This document shows positions 35,901 through 47,900 of a stretch of DNA of 64,000 nt, one piece after another. Source of the DNA: Apoda limacodes (lineage: Eukaryota; Arthropoda; Insecta; Lepidoptera; Limacodidae); assembly GCA_946406115.1 (NCBI GenBank), contig OX291555.1, forward strand, positions 10,682,001 through 10,746,000, written 5' to 3'. A program made the translations under genes and the position numbers. Below the pieces are notes generated by a model that was given only the letters and a program-made list of their open reading frames with translations, was not told the origin of the DNA and did no database searches. Position 1 is the stretch's first letter. Each line of letters begins with the position of its first letter.

Positions 35901-38900
35901 GCTGAGGCCACATAGGTAGGAGCCTCGCTTGAAACTGAATGCCAAGCTGAGTGCTTATGGACTGATCGTAGAGAACAGACATACTAGCAACTATGAAGGT
36001 GGCCGTACTGCATTTTTATTTATTCAGCCAGCAAGTCGCCTAGCGTAGTACCCAAGCTAAGCACTTGTATGAGGAACAGATATTAAGGATTCAGGCACAA
36101 TAATTAAATTGATGGTGGAAAAGAAAAGAACTAATGCTACATATCTTAATAGGTAGTCTATTTGCAGAGATAGTAGCGACATAGACCTCAGCAGTTGTAG
36201 ATCTAACACAAAGATTATTCGTTGCAGACAGTCACTTCCTTTTCACCGAACATGGCGAGCTTCGTTTTCAATCTTCTAGTATCGGTTCTGGCACTCACGT
36301 ACAAGGAAAGAGCAAAACCTTTTGTCCATGTCACAGCGGAAGAATTGGTTTTTGGGTAAGTCTAACCTCTCGTATGTAAAATTGAAGTAACGGTCTTACG
36401 ATATCACCAATGAAAGTGATTTTTTTTTTTTCTGAACTGACTATGCAGTTAGCTGTTGCAGCCATTACTGCTTCACCGGGCTTTTTGGGGCGAGACTCTG
36501 AAGGAGCCTCAGCCCATATAGCGCCCAACGCTCAAGGGCTCCCCGCGGGGGAAGCCTCAGCTTGGGTTGTCGCTCTCGGGGGCGTCCCTTCGACCGGCGT
36601 GAGTCTCGAACCCGAAGGTGAGTCACCGCCAGGAGGGGAGTTCCCCGTTACGCGGGTACGGTTGCGATTGAGTGGGGGCCAGAAGCGCTCCGGCACTCTT
36701 TGATACCTCGTGTATCCTTGTGGGCGCCGACAAACCCGGGGACGTCGGTGTCGTGTTTGGAGGGAGGCCCTATTCGGGGAGGTCGTAGAGACTAATCTCG
36801 CTATCCAGACAGCGAGATCGTCATCTGGGGCCGTTAGTACGTGCCGAGGCCGCCTAACTATAGTTTAACGACCGTGCCCAGGTCGATTGGGGGTTGCAAG
36901 TGAAATCGCAACACGCAGTATATAAACTCTCTACGACTCTGTATCGTCGACCCCACCGCCAGTGTTGCCAACCTTTACCAAAATTTACCCCCAAGAAATT
37001 TTTAAAATCCCCCTAAACACCCCCAATGTATATTGTAGTAAGGTTACAGACTATTTAATACTATACTGATAAAGTTCTTAAATAACGTTCTCCGTTATCA
37101 CTGCCCACCGCTCTCTCGCGGCTCTAGCCAAGGAGCTCTATGCAAATAGCTTCCTATTAGGTGTACAAGTCACATAGGACTTTTGCAAAAAAAATGCAAG
37201 CACTTACACAAGTCTCCTCTCGAGACTAAAATTTACTTGCATACATTTTTCTTTTGAATTTCCGAATCTGAAGCCCTCGACTTTTTTCACAAAAGTCCTA
37301 TGTGGCCTGCCCACCTAATAGGAAGCTCTGTTTTGGTCGCACAGAACACCCCCGAGGACTTTTTATCTTTCCCTATCAAGCAATATTGCCTACTCACTGC
37401 ACATTCAGCTTTAAGACTATTCGAGCTGGAGTAACTTTTCAGTGGAATCTGTAGAAATTATAAGAACTTCTATTATTTTTCTAGAAATAGAGGTACTTAC
37501 TTGTTGTTGTATTTTCATATGAGAGCAGTCGATAAGCCAAGCCAGAACTTTATGGGTGTCTTGTAAACTGTGACAGTCGCGTTTTCACTGGCTTGATAAC
37601 GTCTTCGTGAAAGGTCCTGGGGTTGACAACGTCCACCAGTCCGAATTGGGTGGTATTTTAAACTGTGGCCTTCTTCGTGAAAAGTCCTGGGGTTGACAAC
37701 GTCCGCAAATCTTGATTGGGGTGGCATTTTGGATTGTGGCCTTCTTCGTGAAAGGTCCTGGGCTTGACAACGTCCGCCAATTCGAATTGGTATGGCATTT
37801 TGGCCGATAGCCTTCTTCGTGAAAAGTCATGTAGTAGGAACTTACATTGGGTGGCCAAATTAAAATTTTTGGCCACCCTCTGTACTAAGCATTCCCTTGC
37901 ACAGCATTATTAAATTAGGACTTTTTTTTATTATTTAGTTTTTAAATTATCTTAAATAGAAATAATAAGTGGTTTGCCAAAAGTGTAGGTAGATAATAAA
38001 TCATATCTTTTATTTAATTTTTAAGCGATCTTTGTGATAAGATACGTAAAAATTTTGATTAAATGATCACTTTACTTTTCTTTATTACAGTTACAATGAT
38101 CCCTTGGTGACTCTCGCCCATTACTTCTACCCCAGAGGAAAGAGACCTAACAGCCAAATGGGATTGCTCTTAGCTGTAAGTTTTACTACTATGTTACTAC
38201 TACAACTCTACTACTGCTACTACCACTACTGCCACTCTACTTCTAATTCTACTATTATTACCTCTACTAACTACCTCTTCTACTTACTGCCACTAAGTTC
38301 TAGTTCTTCTAAGTTCTACTGCTACTAAGGATGAGTTTACAGGTTAAATTTCAACGTTGTAATCATATATTAATATCAATAATTATTCTAAACAAATTTG
38401 CCAACACACGCAAATTAAAGTGTGTATTAGTGCCATCTGTTGTTGAGTACAAATATGAATTTCTCTTTAAAGATGGCGTTAGTAACATTAAATTATACTT
38501 TGTATGTATTTGTTTGTGATCACAACCAAATCAAGTTTTATTTAGTTAGCTAAAAACTTATACAATATTTTTTTGTTCTATAGCATACAATTTGCCTATA
38601 ATCAATACAACAATAAAGTTAGAAAATGAAAAAACATTAATTAGAAGTTTTAAATTTTCGGTTTACGTGTTCATTAGAACTAAAATTTAAAAAAGTACCA
38701 TTTTTTAGTTTTTTGCTTCAATCTCGGCAATAATTATTAATACGGAAAAACTGTAACTTATTAAATTTAAAAGGCTAAGATATATTATTTATGTATCTCC
38801 AACACTTTAGCTGTAATCCGACATTGAAAGATTTTTTTTATATTTTTGCTGTGATATATAGTTTTGTTTTTGTTTACTTCAAAATCGTATAGCTGGGCGA

Positions 38901-41900
38901 AACGTCTTCCGAGTCCGCTTGGTGAGTAAGAATAGCGAATAGCCTAGACCGATAAGCCGTCAGCCTATCATCATCGCGTCTGATTCCGATAAAGACTTAT
39001 CCTGCGTAGGGCAAAGGCAAGGTTCTTGACTTCTGATAAACAAACTCAATTTTAACATTATGACTGCTACTAACGACGCTGTTAATAAAAACCATAGGCT
39101 GGTCATACTTGACATAACGTTTCTAAAGGCTTCTAAAGAACATTAGCCTATAATTTTTAGTTTAAGTGCTGGATGAATTTTGCTCTAACAAGCTCTCAGT
39201 TTTTATGTCCTTTGGGCCCCAGGCCTAAGAAGCGACTGCGACAAAGACTGTGATCAACAAAAACCATGTGATTAATAGAATCAGCTGTCCACATCTGGAT
39301 CTCATCCACCAGTGATTTTTAGACATTTTAAAATTTCTCCGAGTTTACCAAAGACTTTCGCAGGATCTTTATTGGTTGGGACCCAGAGAGACATAATAAC
39401 GAGAGAAGGACAAAGTAAAATCCCTCTGGCATTTCGACAGGCTTAGCCTATATGGCTGTGATTATCGGCTAAGAGAGTAGCTGTCTTTACAGTTATAATG
39501 TTGAAGTTGAGTATGCCAATCAGTCTGAAGAGAACCTTGCCTTTACCATTGTTTGTATTGCAGTACAAAAAACGGTGCTTAGTTAGTATTTACATTTACA
39601 TACAAAGTCACGTAAATCGGAATAAGTTGCCTAAGTCTTTATATGAAGTGAGGCCCACCTGCGAAATGATGATCACCTCATGGCTTGTTATGGCTATTCG
39701 GTATTGATAGCCAGCCGTGGCTATTTGATGGCTCTCATACTCACCAAGCGGACCCAAGACATGTTCTGACCTAGCCATAAACATCATGACACATAATGCT
39801 TTTGCCTCTTCTCTCCCCTTCCCTTTTTCTCTGTTTCTCATCCTCTCATCTGTTTTTCTCTCCCTCTCGGTAGCTTCACGGAATAAGTCTAAAAACTATA
39901 TTTGAACAATTTTGGAGTAAACAGAAAACGAACGGTATATAAGAAGCAAAAAATTAATAATTTTCTAGTTTTACGTCGGATTACAGCTAGCTACTAGGTA
40001 AATTGTAAAACGGCGAATTATACAATTGCCTACGACATACATACATTTGTTCATATAAGTATATAGATAACAATAAAATCCTAACGATTTTACTAACTTA
40101 TATATAAACCATATATTGCATTTTATAGTAAAGTTAGTGAAATCATCAGTAAAAGTTTCCACAATTGTTCAACACAATATTAGTTTTTCGTTTTATTTGT
40201 CACACTTAATACAACCAAAGAAACGAGTAAAAACCACGTTTTATAATACATTTATTTTTAATCCTTTAGTTTTGCTGTAAAAAGAGGCTATTTCTTTTTG
40301 GGCTTACTTTTGCCAGCGTAAAAAGATTTCATTTCCTTACAAAAATAAGCCAAAAAATTATCGCAAAAGTGTGACAGTGACGAAGCGAAGAAAAGGTCTC
40401 TTGTCTTTTCTAACTTCTTTTAATTAACGTCAATAAACAATATGGCGGACTCTTTAAGGAAGAGAAAAGAAACCTGAAGGTTCGCTTAGTCTCTTTCTAA
40501 AGTGGGGCCAATTTAGTAAGGCCATTGCACGGTCCGAAGGACAAATTACAGAATTCCAAGTCGATGTTGAACGTCGTCTTCGCCGGGGAACCATATTAAC
40601 CATAGACGTATAAATAAAAATCATCCATTGAAGTTTTTTAACATTTTGTCAAAGAAGTAATAAGTAACTTAGCTGAGAAAACGTCCTGTGGGAATTTTAC
40701 TAAATATCTCAGATTTTTGGTTAGACTTGGCGAATGTTTGGTTTGACTATGTCCTTTAAACTGAAGTACATACCTATTATTCCTATATTATATACGTTTC
40801 AAGTTAAAGTGGGCCAGTCTCTTATACCCTAAGAAATTACCGCCTTAGCACAAAAACTGCATATTTTCACGACCTGTAGTGGACTATTCAGAGTCGTTAA
40901 TAAGGAACCGATTTTTGTACATATTTCTAACTTAATATCATCGAATATATAACTTAAACGTCAAGAAGATATCTTGAAAAATATTTATCATTTCAAATGT
41001 ATTGTTTTAGCGAAACGGTACATTGGACGAGGTGTCAACAATATACGCGGGTCAAAAGATGGAACGTTTTGGGTACCTAGACAAAATCAACGGGTTGGAC
41101 CATCTGCCGCACTGGAAAGATAGTCCGTGTAACGATATACGGTAAGTCAAGTGGGTTTTTGGTCCCATTTTTAAAGCTTCGTATTGTCAAGGTTGGCAAT
41201 TAATAACCTTTTAAGTAAATTAAATAAGGGTCGAATTTTGAATAAAAATCCGGCTGGTTATTTTTGTTTCACCTAACCTAACCTAACACCTAAATAACCA
41301 CGCACAGAGCGGTTTTAAAGCTTTCTCCCGCAAACTAATAATGCCCTTGGGTGTTGCAAGCGTCTTTAGGGTTACGGTGACCGCTTAACATAAGGCGGGC
41401 CGTAAGCTTTCAGAAAAACATCTCCTAACAGGCTAAAAGGGGGAGTAAGTTTTTTAAGTTACTACTTTAGTAAGTTTCTTAACTAGTTTAGTTCGCTTGA
41501 TACGAGGGACTTTAAAAGAATGGAATAAGTCAAGTTGGTACCGCAAAAATAAAATTATATACAAATCAAGCCTGCTTTAATTTTTACCAAAAAATTATAA
41601 GGTAAGGTAAAAAGTTTTCAAATAACAGATTATATCATTAAAGTCTTGAACTAAAAAGTAATACTAAAAGTGGATAACCAACAATTTAAATTCAAGTGAC
41701 CTTGACCTTATTCTATGTGCAACCCTTGAGTTGACCTTGACCTACTTGATCAAGGACACATTAAAAATGGACACATCAGCTAAAGAAAAAAAAATTATCT
41801 TTAAAAACAGGTATGTTCTATGTCTGTTTGGAAAATCTAAAAAAAGTAAACTATATAGCTTTATTACATGTATAACAGTCACAGATTTAGGCTGTTTTGC

Positions 41901-44900
41901 TTCCGGTGAATTGTAGAATAGCCTCACAAATTAATTTAATTTAATTTGTTAAGTTTTATTTTAAAATAATTGTTTTAACAAACGATTCGGTTTCTTATAA
42001 AATTCTTTCCGGCTGAAATATGTCGCCGGTTGGGGCGTTTTTCCGCTCTTCGTATGAAGGTAGTTTTCGTATATAATGAAAAGTATTTTTCGTAAATCAT
42101 ACTAAGGCCTTGGGCTTTTAAGTAGCTTCGATTTTTTAAAATCTTAATGTTTGAATACTAAAGTTTAATGGTAAACCTAAAGGCGTAAGCGAGTCTGAGA
42201 AATTATTAAAAATACGTCCAAATATTTATTTTTATATTAGTACCTGGGCGAACGAGCAATACTCGGTATTTTGTTTTTTCGAAAAATCCAGCTTTTATAC
42301 AACTATCTAAATCCTATCTAAATACAAAATTCTATCCAAATCGTTACAGAAGATTTTGCGATATACAGAATTGCTCGTTTAAATATTAATATATTATTAA
42401 ATCTCTTGTCAAATTCATGTCCCATTGTTAGACACATAAATGAACATAAGCTTCTAAATCCACTTCGTATTGAAAAAGCCGCAGTCTCATAATATATCGA
42501 CTTTTCCTTTGTTTAATAAACAAATATGTACTTACGTCTGTTTGGTCAGGCGAAGGTTCTGCATATATAAACAATAAGTAAATACAATAAAACTTAAGTT
42601 ATAATACTTTTTTCCTTACTTAAGTTATAATTACTTTTATTCGTAATAATGTTGGGAATAAACAATTGAAAGAAAATCATGGCATAATAATTACATCCAC
42701 ATTTCTAGTCTAAGAAAAAAAATTTCAGAATGACTATAAAGCTTGCCACATACGAGGCATATAATATACTTTTTAGTCTGCGAGGGTTGCATATATTGCT
42801 AGCATCTATACCTACCTTTTTGACGGTGGTTGAAAATAAATGATAATTATTGGCACGCCCGCGCGGTCAATTAATACATCCTGTATTTAGTTGCGAAAAA
42901 CTGATGCTCAGTCGGTCAATATCGCTCAGCAGACGCGGATGCTGAAAGATGTAATATATAGTATTCGCCCCGTGTGTGTACGTTCGTTGATTTATATGGA
43001 GAGCGATATTGGCAGATATACCGCGTCACTGCGGTGTAATATATATTTTTGATAGTATCTGCCTCGTATGTGACAAACTTAACGTCTTATCATAAGCGCA
43101 CTTAGGTTTTCAGTTTCGGCTTTGCCTGGGCTAAATTCGTCTATCGGCGTTGAATATCTACGCCAATAATTTGATTATTGTAAGGAAGTTTGCTATAGCT
43201 GTAGCTATAGTTATTGCACCTGGAATTTTGTTATAGGTAGTTTTAGTCCCTACGTGAACTTTAGAATTTTCCGGGACAAGCCTGTCACATTCTGCGTCTC
43301 TTCAACTGTCCTTGTATCAAATCTTTAACCAATTTCGAGCATCCGTTGCGACGACGTGTAGAACGGACAAACACACAAAAAAACTCACTTCCACATTTAT
43401 AGATGTTATAAAACAATAATGTATGAATTTTTAACAGTGATTTTTCGGAATCTGCCTCCTAAGTAGTAGGCAACGGGGGAGAAGAAAGGTTCACGACCAC
43501 GGATTGAAAGATATAGCTTGGGGCAGCCTTCTACCAGTTGAACAGACGACCTATTTAATTTAATTATATGTCGTGTTTATTTTCTCTTTTCAGCGCATCA
43601 GAAGGCTCTTTCTTCCCGCCTAGAGCTGTCACCAAATCGGACATCCTGTACGTGTATGACAAGGATCTATGTCGGATTCTTCCTTTGCAGTACAGAAAAG
43701 ATGTATATAAAGACGGTGAGTACATACTATTCTCATAGCCTCAATATTCGTTTCATTCACACAGTCGAAGGCGTCTAGACAGAGCAATCGTTCCCGACTA
43801 ACCTATGTCTTCACATATGAACATTCGGAAACTGTCCAGCCAGCCATTACGTTTGTACGCCATGAATGTCTAGACGTTGTCGAAATTTTAGGTAAGAATG
43901 TGCTTTTGTGGTATACTTACCATTACGTCATCTATCGTTAAAAAGCGTAGATTCTAAGAGCGTTTAGACGTTTTTAAGCATGACACGTTTAGGTTTTTTC
44001 TGCGTTCAACCCGCTCAAACAAGCCATACAAGGTACAACTTCAACTAATTCATGCGTATCTGTAGCACGACCAGCCTCTCTTCGTGACAGCGAATTTCTG
44101 TCGCAATGATACAATTTATAAACGAAAAATCGATTTATATTTTATTTTATTTTTTTATTTAATTTATTTATAAACATAAAAATCCGCTCAGCTTACCATC
44201 TTCAGTTATTCACGTAGATTCACGTGTTTTTTTTTTTGTAACTCTTATTAAATTAGAAATCATTTTTCAGGTATTCAGTTTGTGATTTTATGGCGGGCAG
44301 CAGAAACTAAAATGTAGTATATCTAATTTATAACGTGTTTTTACCAATTTTCAAAAATGTATTCTGCTTATGTATCTAGAGTACCTACCTTAAGACCAAT
44401 CTTCAAATATATGAATAATTCATATAAGTTATTGCAATTGTTAAATAATAATAAACAACGTTAAACCAATAAAAACATGAAAAGTGATCGAATTTTGTCT
44501 AAGCCCTCTTTTATCCATTTTAGGTGTAAAATTTAGTTAAATGTTGGAGGTTCCGTAACTACCTTTTCTTTTAGCTACCTTAATACAAAAATGATTCCTT
44601 ACAAATAACCATATACATTCTTTAACCCTTAATTGCCAAATTAGGCGTTAAAAAATCATTCAATTAGTCGCATAGGGTATCTGGTGAGGTTACCAAACAT
44701 AATAAAAATATGATATAAATAAAACAAACAATTTTTATCAGATATATTAAAATTGTGTATAAAATATAAAATAAATAAAAACAGATAAAATATGGTCACG
44801 GATAAGTTGAGAAACAAAACTGAGCGCTGGCGCTAAAGAATACAATCCCGAGCATCCCGGGACTATCCCGGGATTAGAGTATGTGGTCTCTGATTGGGCT

Positions 44901-47900
44901 AAAGTAAAAAAAACTAATAATTTCTTATAAAATATTTTTAATATCGTGGGTGCAACACAAATCACAATATACATATAAAGTAAAGAAAATAGACAAAACA
45001 AAAAAACTATTATGTTTGTAAGAAATCAAAAAGACAAAATCAACAACACAAAAAACTATTTAGAATTTCGAAAATACAATCGCAGAAATACCAAAGCATC
45101 CAGTGTTTGACTTCCAAGCCTGCTTATTGCCAATTGCCAACATAAGCAGCAACTGAAAACGCCCGCTCAGGTTCTACGCTGGATGGTATCAGACGGCGTA
45201 TCTAAAGGTTTTTTTTGTCGTTTTGTAATAAATACTATTTAAAAAAAATTGTCAAGGCGCAACGGACTACGGAACGCAAACTAGACCTGTTTGTTACAAT
45301 CTCCAAAAATTCCGAGATGAGCCAAGTACAGTCCCGGTATTTTCGGGGCCTGAAAACGGCCGGGATTCCGGGATCCCGAGATTCGGGATTCCGGGATTGT
45401 ATTCTCTAGCTGGCGCACTCCAAACTTTTTTTTTTTCAATTTGAAATTGTGTTGACCCCATATGCCTAATTAAGGATAAAGCTAAGGCCGAAGAAATTAG
45501 ATATTTCTTAATTTACCCGAAAATTTAATATAAAACGGAATGTGTTCGTTACTTATACCAATTATTATTACAATAATAAATTATCAATTACAAGTATTGT
45601 AAACATTAAAGCTTATACTGCTGATACTGCTGACTGCTGCTAGCTGATCATTTCAATAAAATTTTGTTACATGATGCACACAAAATTACCTTACATATGG
45701 CATATTACTTTTGTTAAGTCAATTAAGAAAATATTTAAAGATCAGCTCTTATTTCACAAGTACGAAATAGTTTGTTCATTCATAGAACAACATGGTAAAC
45801 TAGAACTACATCTTAAAGCTTTAAATATAGAAAAAAAGCTAAATATAAAATATTATTAAATAAAGGTAAACGCACATTGTGTCGGGCCGCAGCGGGACAA
45901 GACGGGCCACAAACCGCTACGCTGCGCATTAACGAATTTTGTTGGAAACGCGGAATATATAATAGTACTACATACAGAATGGCCATTAGTCCCCATCCCT
46001 TGTAGTGGCTACCTTAACGCACCACGCATTTTCTCGAATTTGTGGTAGGAGATCTTTTTGCGTCATTTTCATGCGCATCAACTACACACATATTTGCACG
46101 TGTGCAGATATCGTCTTGCTCATATGGTAGTAATATTTTTGGGTGTGTTAGAACTTTATATCGGCATTATACATTGTTGATAGGTACAACGAGGCGGATA
46201 GTTGCACTGTACTACCGCTCTGCTCCAGTAGTGTGTGTCTGAATCCGCAGCTAAATGAGACAAACAAAGCTCTTATAGTTTCGTGATGTTTGTCCGGTCT
46301 TATGTTATAATCTTGGTCACATATTTTTTATTGATCTCTTTTCTCGGTAAAGCCAAAACGTTAGGGTAATTACCTGCTGTAGCCTTATCTTTCCATTTTC
46401 GGACAATACCGTCAACTGAGACACAGAAAGAGAGATCCTTGTAGCGTCAATACGGAGGAATGAACTCTTTGTAGGTATATCATTATTTGTTTTTAAAAAC
46501 CGATCAAGAGCTTTTCAGGCCATCATAAGTGTTTCGTATCCGTTATAACAATCGTTGTTTTTCGGAAATTAAGCTTAACTTGTTAGGTTTTATTGATCAA
46601 AGTATTTGACTTTAGTTTGTCGTGTTATTCTTAAATCTAAATTTTGTCTACTACTTTTATAAAATTTATATGCCAATTCATGCGTTCAGGGTGATATTTT
46701 GAGCACCAGGAATCCAACAGAACTATGGATATAACCTAATTAATAACAAATAATCATTAACATTGGTAGAAGGTGTCATCATATGAGTTGCAAAAGTCCA
46801 AATAGGTAGAATATGGAATAATGTTTGCTGATCATCGATGATGCTGATGCGCCGTGCTGATCTAGTTATTCACACGCTTACAGAAGTAACGCCAGTCGTT
46901 TGTCTTGCAGGTATTTGTACTTGCTGAGTAATATTCATAATTTTACCTAAGTGACTATGAAGCGTGACATAACAGTAATAGCTCCGATTCCACACGAAGG
47001 TGAATCCTCCTTTTCAGACCCTTTTAGGGTTCCGTACCTAAAATGTACTAACGGGATCCTAAACTTCTCCTAAGCCATAAAAGGGCTTTGTCTTTATACC
47101 GTAATAGGTAGATGGGTGATTTTTTTAGAATATGTGTTATACCGACGAAAATCAAACTCTATAATAACATTATTATTATAGAACTCGGATATTAACGCGA
47201 TGCACGTAATTACGTATACGGAAATGTACCGTATACGTAAATGTATTGGGCGCCGACGTTTCGACAAGGATTGCACCTTATCGTGTTCACGGCTGTACTC
47301 TATAAAAACAGTCCGAAAAATTACCAGCTTATATCATAAGAATATTAAAAAATGTGTCACACCATCTAGCAAAAAAAGACCAGATATTGTCTTGCAAATT
47401 ATCTTGGCCCTTCATATATATTTCTACACTTAATTAACAGTTATTTTATTTCTGTATTACAATGTTATACAATAAAAAGAGTATCAATAATATCCTTTCT
47501 GAAATTTCATGTGACTCAAATAGGTATTGGTCATTCAAAAAATAATTGTTCCTATATATCTAAAGTCCCTAGAACGAACTGAAAGCGCATTCATTACGTT
47601 AAAAATTCTTATTAGTACTTTAATAAATAATAAATAATGAAAAATATAAAAAATAATGTGTATGCATATCTTCACAGTTTTTGTCCAGCTGCTAGATATA
47701 CATCCACATCAAAAGTGATGGACCACCAACACTTTCGGTGACAGGTGGTGAGCCTATCGCCGCAACACTGCTTCTAACGCACTGTTTCTGGACTTACTTT
47801 CTACCATCGCATCGGCAGGGAATTCATCCTCACACCTTAGAACCTAAATGGTCACGTACAGTGCGGTTTCACAGGAACTTCCTCCCGCGAACGCTTAGGA

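Noticed and set aside
36410..36703. 97-codon ORF, Gly/Pro-rich
   Set aside because: It lies in a dispersed GC-rich repeat inside an intron, and no domain is recognised.
37515..37876. Three overlapping minus-strand ORFs as a coding gene
   Set aside because: They are produced by a 70-71 bp minisatellite whose period rotates the frame.
38104..38328. 74-codon ORF
   Set aside because: It is exon 6 in a shifted frame extended through a (CTA)n microsatellite.
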